From positions 248,001-312,000 of the forward strand of contig QEYB01000895.1 of assembly GCA_017562135.1 (NCBI GenBank): 64,000 bases of DNA, in the 5' to 3' direction. The notes below the pieces were generated by a model. The model had not been told where the DNA came from. It worked only from the letters and a program-made list of their open reading frames with translations, and did not search any database. Source of the DNA: Dipylidium caninum. Lineage: Eukaryota; Platyhelminthes; Cestoda; Cyclophyllidea; Dipylidiidae. Shown in pieces: positions 11,666 to 26,600 of the stretch; position 1 is the first letter of the stretch, and each line of letters opens with the position of its first letter. The position numbers were made by a program, and so were the translations under genes.

Positions 11666-14600
11666 CCGGCCGTTGAGCCAGCCCTTCCACCAGCCCTGTT
11701 CCTTGGCCCGAGTGCTGATCACGTGGACAAGATCACCGCGACTCAAGGGCAGCATGCGCGGATTCGCATCACCTTGAAAGTCGTGCTGGGCGCGTGCATA
11801 GAAGAGGACGCTTTCCTCTGTTCCGAAGAAGAAAGATAAGGCAAGAATACAGATGCCTAAAATCCAGGACGGCTTTTCCTCGTTTTAAGTGTGTCATTTG
11901 GAGATCAAGCTCATGATGGCCTCGATAGGTGTATCCTTTACCCATACAACGATCCTACTTAGAGCCCAAATATTATTTTAAGCATTTGTTCGGGGAATTT
12001 GGCAGCTGATGTACTTGACTGGTGTGTCTAACTCACCAGGGCATCGTTGATAGGGGAACCGTAGACAGGTCTGTACCTCATCGAAGCACTCGTTTAATGA
12101 GACTCGGCAGTAAAAGTCCACAAGGGCCTGGAATCAAAAAGTTGAAAAAAAACTCTGCATCATCGATGTTAACCTCAGATAGGGCTGAAAACATGGGAGT
12201 GCGCCGAACGGTAACTCAAGTACGGGATTTTCAATGAAAAAGAAAGGCACCAAGTACTCCCACCTTAAGGCAACTTACAACTGTCGTGCACCTATAGAGA
12301 AAAAACCAGGCAGCAAATTAAGTAGATTCATGTTGTGGATGGTAGTTAGGCCCCAGATGGTCTCTGAACGAGGCCTCGAAAAACTAAATTTACACGTGAA
12401 CAGGCACGTTGTGTCGAAAAGGTGCCAACATATTAGTTTGCTTCTCCGGTGGATTATCCCCAAATTAATCACAAGTCCTCAAGGGTTAATGACCACATGC
12501 AATTTTTTACGACACATGGAAAAAAACCATGGGTCGATCACGAAACCACGTTCATGTGTTTGAAAATAATTTTTCGATTCGGCAGCTCCAAGCAAACGCC
12601 GGTTTGTAAGCGACAGCGGCTGTAGTGGCAAAATCCTTCATTTCTCCACAATTAATTTAATGCTATACAATGCATACGTTTGGCGACTTCTGACTACTGA
12701 AATGCCGACTTTTCACGAGCGAAGAGAGCATCGGCTCGAAACGAAATGAATGCCATGTTTCTATCCACTTTGGGACGGGCCACACCCAAGAGATTCTAAT
12801 GGAGAAAAATCCCTACATTAACACAGCCTTACGATACTCCCTGGCCAAATGTTAACCCCCGAGTATCGCCATGCTAATGTTAAATTAGCAACCGCTTTTG
12901 ACAAAGTAACGGAAATAAATAGGCCAAATTTGAGGGATGGACGCGTCAGATATTATGGACATCTCGCATCCACGCAAAAGGGTTAAAGGCAAGTACGGCC
13001 AGTTGAAAATATTGAAATATACGCATTCGAAAGACACACCATTTCTGATACTCCTCTGATGGAGAGGAAGACATTCCGGTTACGACTAATGGGCCTTGGA
13101 ATATAGATATTGCTGTCGACACAAACCTCAAACGGGAGGAAGTTGTGTTGGTCTGAGCCCATTCCTGTTAAGTGTGATTTACAAAAATAAGCAGCGTTTG
13201 AAAAGGTCACTGACGCCGAGGCGAAACAAATTTTCTCGGGAGCAAACGATCGCTAGATGGATATGTCCCACATTTGCTCTTGCAAGTGGCAAAATAATTG
13301 TTAGGCAGAGAGGACGGCAGGCACGTTAAAGAGTCACACGAAAATGCGGTATATCAGACCGTCATGCTAAAAAATCCGTTTAAGGTTGCACGCAAAGGGC
13401 CCCACATGTCTTTGTTTATGCGAGATGTTTATACTTCGAGACGATGTTGCCATTGTCATTGGGACACAAGTAAACGTGTAACAGCAAAAGGTACAAATAT
13501 TCATGTGTGTCTGTTTGTGAGATCGCGCGCATATTGAAAAAAATGGACTTGTCGCCGCACGAAACCGAAAGGGGTAAGAGTGACTGAAGCCACAGATGCA
13601 CATTCGAGTGACTCACGTTTGGGTGTTGATATGAGTCGAAATAGACGAAAAACACGCATGTCTGTAGGAAATGAAGGAATGATTTCGTTGTAAAAAGAAT
13701 ATCATCTGTGCTGTGTTTTCAGAGTTCATTAGGACTTTCGACGTTAACCTCACCTTAGCGCTTACTTACCACTTATGGGGGAAATAAGAGAGAATTGTAT
13801 AAGTGTAGGCGAGTCACAAAGTGCTAGGATGATGAACTTGCCTCAAGAGACTTGAATCGCTGAGGTGAGCAGAGATAGAAACATGAATCGGAACTGCGTT
13901 GGATACGGATGTGGCGTGGATGGTGGTACACCACGGAGGGGAATACTCGCCCATCCGAGAGACATTTTTTGAAATTCGCACAAGAAAAGTGCCATCCTCA
14001 CACCCTGTTAAAAGCTGAGTAGCCTCGGCTCGATCCATCTCTCCAAAGTACCTAAGAGACAAAAAAAGCGTCAAATTATGAAAGACTGCAAAGTTGGTTT
14101 AAACGACAACATGCAACACGGGAAAACAGCGAGTCAAGCAAGGCTTTAATGCACTGAGAGTCAAGCAATGAGTGGAAAACGTTAGAAGATTGGTCAAGAA
14201 AATCCTGCCAGACGCCAGTGACGTATTCGGTACTTAAAGCAACCATTTAATCTATCTGCCAGTTCTCTTGTCTTAAGGTTTTAGGGGAAAATGTCGGTTC
14301 AGTCATGGCAACTTTAGAGAGGGATAAGAAAATATTTCAGAGAAGGGGGTGTTGGTGAAGTTCAGCCTCCACTGTCAGACTTAGTGTGCCACCAGAAGAG
14401 CCCAATTAAGGGGCCAAAAAAGTCACCAATACTTTGGTTACTCAGAAAAAGAAGTAAAAAAGGAAGAATTGTGTACCAAGACATGGAAGAGGTTTGGCTA
14501 ATTGACGGAGAAAGTGAGGGGGCAGCAGCGCAACTGTAGTGTCTTTCAGTGGTTTTAATGGCACCGTTGAAGGTGGGCGCTGCGAAAGTGCGCAGAGAGG

Positions 14601-17600
14601 AAGAGCGCGCCACACCAGCACCGCTTTCATTGCTAGACGGTATCGGGGGTAGTTCTGACCGTCCCGGGGAGAAAAAGGCCGGCGATCCCGGTGAAGGAGT
14701 AGTGAGATTGGAGGAAGACTGGTGTCACCACCACAAAGAAGAAACGGTGGAAGAGCATGCAAAAGCAAAAACAAGGGATGGCAATGCAGATAGCATGCGA
14801 AAGTGTTTCATGCCACCCATTACAACGAGACACGTTAGCAGCATCTCTACTGGCCATTCCCTCGGCGCAATATTACGCATGCCTATTTTCCTATCATAGG
14901 CAGAACCAACCATGCACAATTAAAGAGGGCGTTTTTGGGGACGACGACCGGGGTAGAAGGTGAGGCTGAGTGCTCATCGGTATCGTCGATGCTAGCAAGA
15001 GCCTCATCTATCTTTTCATCGGCAGGATTGTGCTGTCCAAGGCGTGGAGGAGCCGTGATGGGTGCGACCCACGTCGGCAAGATCATTTGAGTGGTCATGT
15101 CGTTAAGAGGTATGGCACGAAGGGCTCGATCTCGGGAAATCTGACGCGACATCGTTGTCACGGTCCTCTGCATTCGTATTAGGTGATGACGTAAATAAAT
15201 TATACTCATTAACCACGCCTGCATTCGGAAAAGTTGACCTGAGCACAATCACGTTCATTTAAAATAATCGCATTGGCTTTCACTGTTACAAATAAATGTG
15301 AAAAAAGCTATGGGTTTTGAAGTTCGTATTCATGTCTATGAAAGCCTTATTAAGGTTTCCCGTTTACATACGCTCCAATTTTCTCGCTCACACTTCCACT
15401 AAGAAATTTAGAATGGTCGGCGAGATTGTGTCTGCATAAATGATTCACTAACTTATATAAGATATACTAAAATGTACACGTCTTGGCTAAAATTACATGG
15501 AACATCTTAAAATATGCTAGTAAATTGGCAGAACAAAAGGGGTTAGTACAAGGCGATCTGTAAAATAACATGCCTACATTATGTAGGGACAAAGAAGTGA
15601 CAGGTCTATGCGTTAACATACGTACAGAACTTAAGTACATTGAAAAATCAGAAGTTAGCGGCACGGTTAAATTTAACAGCTCAGTTCACATAAACCCCGG
15701 ATATCTTCAATCATACTCACACACCACTACACCCTTGACAAAAAGATCGACCGAAATAAACGAAGTAAAATTTGTTCTTACGTCGGATTTTACGGTGATA
15801 TCCACATGAGACGCTGGAAACCATCCTTCCTGGTCGTTCAGTCGACCCTAAAGGAGAAAGGAAAAATTAATTAGTCAGCAAAAAGGAATTCAGTGGAATT
15901 CTCTCGAACATGGGTCATACTGAAATTTCACCATTGGCCGCTCATAAACATCAAACAATTGAGGACTCCAGAAGAAGTAGGATTCCTCAACTCCTATATT
16001 ACCAAAAAATAACACATTAATTGACTCGAAAGTATCCACATTTATCAGTTTAAATATTAAAAAAGTAAGAGAAGCCTTCTTCAATTATAGTAAGTATCAG
16101 GCTGAGGAAACGCAATAAGACCGCTAGGGTTCACTGAAAATGACCAAGTATGCATATTTCCTAAGTTACAGCCAAATTATCAAAGTGTTTATTAGGGAAA
16201 AATTATTTATGCCAACGACGACAATATCCAATTATTTACGTAATTTACTCCACATTCTCAAAGGTGTCTGTCCAATCACACCGTCAAAAATATAACTGCT
16301 AATTAAAAACCCATGGACTTGGGTATACACATATTCTGCGGCTCTCATTTGGCGAGAAGACCAAATGTTTAACTGCGAATGGGTGATTATGCCGTGTTAT
16401 GCCATGGGGGCGAAAGGAGAGAGAGAAAGAGAGAGGAGAGAGCAGGAATTACATTTTCCCACTTAATTACCAATGCACACAAGTGTTCGTGCAATGCAAG
16501 ACACATACACACGTATTCACAACGTCCATCCCAAGGACACATTTTTGTGTATGATAATCAATTTGCCCCATGTACGCCAAAGTGAAAAGAGAAAAGTCAA
16601 TAGTGCTAAGATTGTCGGAGTTGGAGATTAAGTCAACCCGCTCAACAGCCCCTTAGAGGAAGTGACAAAACCCTTGTTTAAGGGTTTTCCGGCCTATTAA
16701 GAGTTAGCACTACATTTTTAAACAAATAAGTTAAATAGTGGGCTAATGCATATAATTTCGAGTAGCATAAACTGCTCTTCCATCGAAACGACAATGGCAA
16801 GTTGCTAATAAAATGGTTTAAAAGAAAATCCCTCTTTCGAAAGGCCAGTGGCAGTAAATATCTCTCGCCACTTAAGAGATAAATATTCTTCGTGATTACA
16901 AATACAACTTAAGAGTCCATTGTAAATAACAAAAGAAAGTCATCAAAAGTCAAGAGTCGAACTGCCACCCTGTCAACAGTAAATTTTTAAATAAGATAGT
17001 GTAGGATCTAATTGAATACTCAAAACACGAGTTTTACGTGTTTGTCTTAACTTATTTAGCATGTGGGAGAGTCGAGTTTTTCGATAGTGTGCATATTGCA
17101 AAAAAAAACAACTTTAAAGAAGTCTTTCTGTTAACAATAGTATGTGTAGACAATCAAACTAACAGTTCAAACTAGCGCATGAGGTGTCCTCTGATAAATC
17201 AAAGTCGAACTAATGTTCAGTACTAAAATGTCTGGTTTGATGTGGTGATAAGTGGCATCTAGCAAGGCAACTAAATACCCCATTCTCAAATTAGCCCACA
17301 CACAACAAAGCGTCGATCCTTAGGAGGCGTAGGAGCCGCTCAAATGCCGGTTCATCGAATGAGCCAAAAGTCAGCTGTTACAGCAATCTCCCTCCCGGCT
17401 ATGGAAGGGAAGAAGACTAATGAACGCCCAAACAAACCTAAAGCAGCAAATTCCCAGTTTTATTGAAACAGCTGTTGCTGGTAATGGAAAAAGAGTGGAA
17501 GTTGGTTTCTTGCACCTCAGATAGCGGGTTTAGACGTTTCTATGAGAAAATATAACAGATCCAGAATGCTAAGTTTAAGGTAAACTCACAAATTGTTTAC

Positions 17601-20600
17601 AACGTTAGATACGAGGGTAATTATCAAACCGTCCGAGTTTAAATGGCGAATAACAGACAAAACCCTCCTACTTCCTCGTTATAATAATGAACTTCAGAAG
17701 AATATGAGCCTAAAATTTTTTTTGCCCAAAATCCAAGTAAGTGGGAATAAATAAACGATCATGATGGTCAGATATTGGACTTATACGGAGGAGGCATCGC
17801 ACAGACACACACATAATAGTCTTTCCAGAACGCGAAAGGATGACGACACGACAAGCGACACCTCATGTGGTAGGACTATTTGAATGACATGGAATCAGCT
17901 GCAAATGAGAGTATACTCAAAGACGGGTGGAGATATCCAAGTGAGAGGTGTGAATATGCAGACATGGGGGGATAGTAGTGAAGCGGTTGGATTGAGAGAA
18001 TGATCTGCATACAGCAAAATTAAAAGAATAGAATAAAAGTGAGACAAATCGCACTGACTTCTCAATCATGTGAAGAATGTCGTTGCCAAATGAAAAAAGG
18101 CGGCCGATTAGAAGGCATAACTGCTACTGGGTTTAATGGGCCATTAAATATAAAAATACAAGAATTTCAGAATTGACACACAATTAAGAGTACAGCTTCA
18201 GCAATGAATTAAAGGGGAAAACTTTAATGCGCGATATTCACTAAGAAAGACAAAGCTCCAAATAAAAGTACCTTAAGTTTATGGGCATTTTTTTGCAATT
18301 TCATGTAACTAGGGTTAAAATGATCGCTCCCCTTCCACCGGTCTTTCCGATAGTTTTAAAACTTAAGTAGTATATAACGTCCTGGCAGTTGCATATTGTA
18401 GTAAATAAAATCAAAAGGAAAAACCTTAAATATGTACCAGTAAGAAGAAATAAAATATTAGCATTTACTTAAATCAATTAAGAAACGAGAACAAAAGGAC
18501 AACCAAAACGGCAAAATCGGAAAAAATACTAGTTGTTTCTCAAAAACATACGAATAAAGCTCAAAGTATTGTCGAACATTTGACCAATTGACTGTCCGAG
18601 TGAGGTCTTTCAATTACTACTAATGTCCTATAACAAACCCAGAAATTAGAACAAACATGTACACTCTTAATCGGTGGGAATTGTCAAGAGCTAAAAGAAA
18701 GTACATAATGAAAAATGCAACGTCATCGACAACCGCCCGATTCAACTTCGTAGTGACTTAGAAACGGAAAAAGTACAAATGGTTGCAACAACTGTCAAAC
18801 TCAACGTCTTAGTCTAAATGCATTGTAAGAGCTCATGGCTACACAGACAGGAAATATAAACATTAGTTGAAACCATGTTAAAATGAATTACTTACCTTTT
18901 TAAAATTGGTACTGGAACAAGGTGAAAGGCAGTGCATCAGCCTCAAGAAAATATTAGTGTGTAATAATTGCCACAAACTTCATCTCGTAGAAAACAATCT
19001 TTTGACCAGGATAGGCTTATTAGGAAATATGGTGCTGGAAATTAGATGAGAAAATGAAGAAAAAACAGTGGTAATACACATTCTCTACGGCGGTAGGAGA
19101 ACACTCCAAAAGAAATTGATTGATAGTTCAGACTGATCCGAAAAATCACGCAAATTTCGAGGATATGCAGTAGTTTACTCGACAAATGAGCTTAGCGAAT
19201 GAATGGAAGAATTCACATTAACGAAAATACAAAGAGCCAATAAAACGAGAAAGATGAACAGGGACCGTTTAACATTAGGACGGAGCATTAAAGGAAATAC
19301 CATTCCAGAGGAAACAGTAGCGTAAAATTACGTCTAGGGATCATCTAAAACCAAGAAAACGAAACATTCACGGCAACCGAAAAGCAGGAATTGGCAGCAG
19401 CAACAGTGACATCACCAATGTCATTGAAGTAGGTATTAGCACACGGCGGAACGCGAAAGTACAACAGCAATTCAAATACCATCAAAACATTTACCTCAGA
19501 CGGCCAAAACAATGAGACAGGAACAAAAGTTTAAAACAAAATGGCACAAATAAACCACAAACCTCACTTAAAAAAGCATTTCCAAAGTGAAGTAAAAAAA
19601 TTCACCTACGTGAAGCCATCTGGATCCATCAAACGGCTGAGTGAGAGTGTTTTATCCCCAACATTAAACAGAATTGGTTTTGGCCGCTTAGACGAGTCAC
19701 CGGAAGCACCGAGAACGGCGAGTGGAGGTAGGGGCTCGCCTGAGTAAGCCGCTACTGCGATTACCACAGGAGACTTAGGTGCGAAGATGTCACCCGTGGC
19801 CTCAAAAACGCTCGAATTGGAACGCAGATGGAGAGAAGAGGTAGCGCCAGAATCGGTGGAGACAGAGCTAGTATTGCGAGAGACTCGAAGTTGCTGCTGT
19901 TGGGAAAAGTGATGGTTGGTGGAGAGCACTGAGGGAGGTGGCGGAGTGGGTACTGAGACGAGGGAGGACCGGAAAATACCCGAAATGTGGCTGCCGCGGT
20001 GATAAGTACTTCCCCCGTTTGTTGTCAGAATTGAAGGACGGGGTGGGAGTAGGGTCGGAACATTCACCAGACAGGATTTGTGTGCCGCCAAGCCAGTTTC
20101 TACGCGATATAAAACATCCTACCTAGATGCATGACTTTTCCGCGATAAAATAGACTCGCAGCTGACCATAATTAGTCGCAATCCACCACTTTCACATATA
20201 CGGAAATGGGGGGCAGTTTTGATTAAAAATCAGTGGCTTTCCCGAAAATTGTAAATGGAAGAATTCGCAAAGTAGTGAATTATATAATTACCGGCTCGTC
20301 TAGTTTGATCAAAATACAAACACGAATGTTGAGTGACCAAGAAAAATGTGTATAATTCGGAAAGTAAGTACCGCAAACGGTGAAAATGCTGTTACTGTTA
20401 GAAAGCAGACATTTAAATAGTTTTGAATGACTGGGTACGAATATGTATACATTTTTTGAAACAAATCTTAATTTCGAAGTAAGCAAGTTGAATAAAAGGC
20501 TTTAATGTCCCTAAAGTGCTTCAAAGCATCTAAGAAGACAAGAAAAAAACTCGCAAACAAAGGAGATATCAAGGACAGAAAATAATAACAATAATAATAG

Positions 20601-23600
20601 AAGAGAATTATGTCGTAACAGAAAGTCAGCATAAAAACCCATATCATCAGTCAAGAAAATGTGTCAAATAAGACGCCACTACCGTAAAACTTTGAGGTAG
20701 CATAGTGCCACTCACCTCTGCACTGATATCCCTGATAGAACACGCCCTGAAGAAGTCTTTTACACATACAACAATAAGTTGTTTGCTTGAATGTTGCCAT
20801 TTCGAATTGATAACCATTTTCCTTGGCTCCAGGGGGGAACTGATTATTCCTAAAATGCATAATTGATGATATGTAGATCTTGGAATATCCATTACCCTCG
20901 AAGATATATAAAAACTGTGGCGATATATGAATAAATACAAGTACATTCTCTTCAAATCGGTGCTAACTGAAGAGGCCAATAATGACAGAAAAGCAAGTCA
21001 GCAACAGTAAGCAGTGAATATAAGTGAAGTACGGATCCAAATCCACTTCCGTTCACGAATAGTTTAAAAAATGCGAGTCAGCAATGTCTAGTAAGAAGAC
21101 ACAAGAGGAATTACTCACAATGCCGTTTCAGCGGCTTTAATCCAAGCGTTTCTGAGCTCTTCTGATTTAGCGAAGAAAGTTAGCTGTACATCTTCATCCC
21201 GTTCTCCTGCTATTGGGATGGTGAACTCGTAGGAAAACTACGCACAAATGGAAAGTTGTATTATACGCAAATGGATTTGGCTGGATTGTTTCCCAATCTC
21301 AACACATCCTCTAGTGAGATCTATGGGGAGGTCTGTCACTTATTTTATGTATCAGCACAAGGTTGTGGAGTTCTAAGTTTATTATTCATAATTCCTGTGT
21401 AATGATGCAAAAAATCGCCCCGTGGGAGGTGTTGCCATGGTTTATCTCATTAATTGTGCTCCTGAAGTAGAGGCTTAAGAAGCTACTTCGAGTTTATCAA
21501 GTATCGTGGTGTTTGAGTTGTAAATCATAAGGTAAGTGCAGCAATCCTTACCTTCCCACCTTTCTTTGAGGGCAAGCCAAGGGCCTGAGGTGTGCCGTTC
21601 ACTATATGGTAGGCGGCCATGAAGGTATAATTGTCACCCTAAATTAAGAAATTTGAAACGGTGAACCAAGCCATCAATCATAGTACTATTTTCAGAAGTC
21701 GGAGGTTGGCCAGACATGCAGAAACCATCTGCCGCCCAAGAAAACGATCTACATGTATGAAGAGAGGTAAACAGTCGTAACGGTGGTTATAGGCCGAAAG
21801 GAAGGAGAAGTATTCCTAATTTATGAAGTTCGACGAAAGGGTTAAAACAAAAACATGGGAGGATTGTTAGAGATGTTAATGGAGGGCACTTAAGGAGAAA
21901 ACACGCGAGTTATAACTCGGTCTGAAAAAGACGGAATAATGAAAACCGTCGGCCTGAACGACTAAGACTGCGAAACCAATTGGTTAAAAGCAGTTCCCAG
22001 ACGTACTTTAGCAAACACAAATATGATGGGAATAAATACTTCAGTGGAAACAGGAACAACAAAATGCTACCTCCGAACAATAGCAAATTAAAGTTGCAGA
22101 AATTTACTTACAAACTGAGAAGTTAATTATGTCTTACAGGGAATTAGGCAATAATGTGAGATGGCAGACAAAAACACAATATTTTCGTGATAACAGTTGG
22201 GCAGAAAATGCATGTCAAGGGAAAAGCGCATAAAATATAAGCTAAATCATACAACAGTCAAATAGGGATAAATTTTGCTAGAGCGCAGAAATCACAGTTC
22301 GGAAGATTTTTATTTGATTGCGGTAGAACCAAAAGGATACTATTGTCTGCACTTTGATTTATGAAGGCCTTGACTTCATAAAAAAATAATATTCGTTGCG
22401 GAGTATAATGGAGTGTTGGGAGGTGCAGCTAGTGCACATCTGTGTGGTGATCTAACGAAGGTGTGGAGAAAACTATGGGTGTAGTTTATGGAGAACAGTG
22501 GTAACAAAACAAGAGAAGAGGTCCTCGAAATTGCTACGGAAAAGGTTTACGACTCGAAATACGTGATTTTGACGGTAAAAAGAAGGTACACACAATATCT
22601 AAGCGTAATAAGCCCTTGCGAAGGATTGTAACTGTCCCTCGCACAGACAATTTGCAGTGACTGGTGCAAAGGCGCCCTCGCTTGCACCAAACGTCCCACG
22701 GGAAGAACGCACTTCCATGCAGAAAGATTTCACCAGTCGTTTGCCCAAGGCACTGAAAACACGCATATCTCACCTGTCCACTAATAAAAAATGGATGTTA
22801 TGCGAGATCAAAGGATATTTCTCCCACTTACTGATAGAGACATTATGTCATGTTCAAGTATTTTCTGAATAACCGTTTTATTAAAGTGAAATAGTAAAGG
22901 CGTAAAGAAAATTAAAGACGGCTTTAGATAATAAACCTTATAGCGATGAACAGATTCAGGGATCACATCAGTTAAGTGACAGGTCAGTTTCCCAGTAAAA
23001 AGAGTACAAATAAATTATAAAAAAATGCAGAAATCACCAAGTTTCCTCCCACTGAGTCGTCTACACTTAAATTTTGCGACAAGTTGGTTATAGTTATAAA
23101 TGCTAAAAATATAACCTTCGGAATGGTGCTATTCGAGAACTTTAAGTTAGTCGAGTAATAAAAAAAAGTATAAAAAGCAGTTGGCTTCGCGACAGACAAT
23201 ACTGCTCTCCTGATGCAGCTGCTATAAAAATCTGAAAATGAGAAGAATAGTCAAAAAGTCTCAAGCAGACTCATGAATTCATATTTTTCGATAAGAGAAA
23301 TGAGTTTTCACGGGGACGATTTTACCACGTTAATGCGGGGCGCTGCTGGAGTATTAATAGGGAATCATCTAACCGTGACAAATGATACAGAAATAAAGTG
23401 CCTCGTCCATCTAGCACTAAAAATGGCCGGCACTACTTTTTAAGCTTAGCAATTAATGAGGAGAGGAGGAGACCAACAAAAGGTAGATCGGAGGGGCTTT
23501 GGCCAATTAACGAGACCTGTGATTAGTCACACACACAAAACGTCTACGGTACAGATACTTAAGTTAATCCCGTGCGCTCCCACTTTGGGCGGCAGCGAGA

Positions 23601-26600
23601 GAACACCCAGACGACCTGATGGGACCGACAGAAATTGAAGCATTAGTATTTCGTCTTCGACGGGTGAAAAGAAATCATTAGTTTGATTACTTCTTGTCAT
23701 ATCTTTGTTACAATACCTCCAACCGCACTGTGTCCGCGGCCAAGGTTTCTAGCCACTGAATAGAACAGCGAAAACAGACATTGGAGAAATTAGGGGAAAG
23801 GAACAAATGTTTTGCATAAAAAAAACAATAAAGTGGCATGATTACCGCGCCCAAAAATTCAACGTATACGGAGAAGTAGAAACAACCTCAGGGAATCATT
23901 GGCGTCACGGTGAAAGGGAAGCGGTTAAACAGGCCAAATGTGTATCTACATGAAGAACAGTATGCCAGTCAGGAATGTGGTCTCAGAAAAGAAATCATTA
24001 GTGTGAGTCTATATTTACACGTTACTATCATTAGACTTCCTTTTTCTGGCAAAAGCATAGAAGATGGATAAATGTGTTCGAAGTGAAATGAGTGCAAAGC
24101 ATTAAAATGAAAGCCTCTACCAAATGAAATTTGTAGTTAACTTTGTGCCAGACACAAGAAATCAAAAATGGGCAAATAGATGCCAGCAGACTTAACATTT
24201 AGACGAGACATATAAAGTGAAGAAAATGACTTGGGATAATGGTTGAAAAAATTGGTTTAGATCACAAATATAGAAAGTTACAAAATAAGGCATTTGAAAA
24301 AGTTGTGTTGTATGCAAATCAATGTACAAAATTAAACAGGGATGACAATTGCACCAGTAGACATAGATCAAAATCATAGTAAGGAGGAAGCATCGAGGGG
24401 AGGCATTTGATCGGATTTCGAGGTGATAAGCGAGTGTAAGGGAACTCATACCAAAAAATAGAAAAAATACTCATCTACATTGTGTCGGGGACTGGATAAT
24501 TAGAAGTTCCCTCAAAATATGGGGGTGAGGTAGACGATTTTCCCTCCTAAAAATTAGTCCAGTCATTTTAGTGCGCAACATCGCTAACAATCTGACGAGA
24601 TCGCGAAATTTGAGGTTTAGCCGGCAAAACGATGCCGTTATGACAGAAAGCGACAAGAATCGGATAACCACTGATAAAACGGAATATAGCTCCCAACATT
24701 AAGGTCATTTATACACCTTGTTATTTCAAATAGGCCAAAAATTAATGTGTGGAATTTAAGGAAATTGTATACGCAACATAACCTAAATGCAGTAGATGGT
24801 CTGGGGGGGGGGATTGTAAAATAGCCTCCGATAAAGGCGAAACGCTATTGCGGCGAGCCCCGTGTCCGGATTCCCCAGTTACTTGCCCGAGGGTGCGGTG
24901 CGGGAGTCACGCGGGATGGACGTAGCCACCGATGTGCACATATTCAAATACCTCAACGTCCCAGTAGCAAGCACAAATGGAAACGCCACAGAGCAGCTGC
25001 GCATTCTTACCTATAAATACGAGCTACCTGGTGGGCACGTATAAGAATGATAATAATTGCCCGAGACAATCTTAAGACGAAGAGAACAAAGACCAGTATT
25101 ATTTACTTTTAAAAGACATTGCAAATGAACGTCTACGAAAGTAATTTTACAAACAATAGTTACTGTTTCATCCATTTATATCGAGTAGTAAGAAAGGCCA
25201 ACAGGAACTTAACCAAATTTCAAGGTTTGGGAAGTTTAAAAAGTCCTTCGACACTGCTTTCCATATTCGAAGGGTCTTTGTCAAAAGCTTGATAGAGACA
25301 GCTGAGTCGGAACATTGAGGATAAAGTGTTGATAAAAAACGGGAATTCTCAAATTCAAGCACAACGCATTACTCTTGAACTTATCCGATCTATGTCATAC
25401 GTGGAAAACATACCCACCACTCCCATGAATGAACACGAAGCGCGAAAACTATTTAAATAAATACACGCTTAAAAAACGCCCAATAAATTACGTCCAGCCT
25501 CCAAATTTCCATAATGGAGAAGAAAAAAACACCAACATACCTTGGATTTGCATAGAAGGAGGATTTTGTCGAAGAGGAAAACATATCTATATGAAGGAAA
25601 AAACATTGAGTTTTACATGGTCAAGAAGACGGACAACTTGTGTAGCCGTAGGAGGTTTGTTGGATATGAAAAACGAAAACACAAGAACAGAATATCCAGA
25701 GAAAATTTAGCCAACGCTATTAAAAAAAACTTCAAACATCGATGAGGATTTGCAACCCATGCATAATAGGTGATTCAACTTACACCATTTTGTAATGTGA
25801 ATCTAGAAATTAGGTTGGCAGGAAAGCTACCAGGATATAAGTGATTTGGCATATTTCTAATGCATTCAACATTCAAGATATTAAATATTTCATGTTTCAT
25901 ATATCTCAAAATGACAGTCTAATCCGTAGGTCAGGGTATTTAAAATTGGGTATATTTCCTAATTTCCAAACTTTTTTAAAGAAAAGTCGAAATAACAAAA
26001 ACCAAAAGTTAATACCACAAAAAATTGGAATACCGAGAAGTCACAGATTTTGAGGTTCACAATGTCCCCCAATTTTACAGAGTACTACAAATGTTGACAT
26101 AAAAATCAACCTTCGTAAATTATATTGACAGTTTTGTCTCCCACAGACAACTATTGTTTACGGGGTATCGCCTCACGACTTCGTAGGTTGAAATTTAAAA
26201 AAAAATTAATGTGCAGGTAACTGGTCTGTGAAGATGTGACTCGATCATATTTAGCGATTAATTCGCTCGCAAAATTTAAATGATAAAGTACAAACAAAAT
26301 GAGAAGGAAAAAATTTAGAAACAAACATATTCAAACTGAAGCCGGTCAGAAAAAGCCGTATCATGACTTCCCAAGCCGTGAAAATGGACTTCAGCAAGGC
26401 ACACAATGTCATGAAAAATTAAAGTAGATTTAACGAAGGAGTATCCCATTCATGATATAAAATTTACAAAGTACCTCGAAGCAGAATGTTTTAACAAACT
26501 CGATTACAAAGATGCTAGGGTTAAGCCATCACTAACTTTTAAGACTACTTTTAGAAAAAAAAGTGGAATAGCAAATGCTGATCAACACCTAGATGGCAAA

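Noticed and set aside
13936..13943. Explaining the Vav SH2 frame change by a tiny intron
   Set aside because: There is no AG acceptor between the two homologous frames, and the fit to SH2 is continuous, so a one-base difference is simpler.
22534..22773. Minus-strand frame considered as the missing Vav PH exon
   Set aside because: It has an acceptor-like site and moderate GC but no PH-like strand pattern; 24589-24670 fits phase and pattern better.
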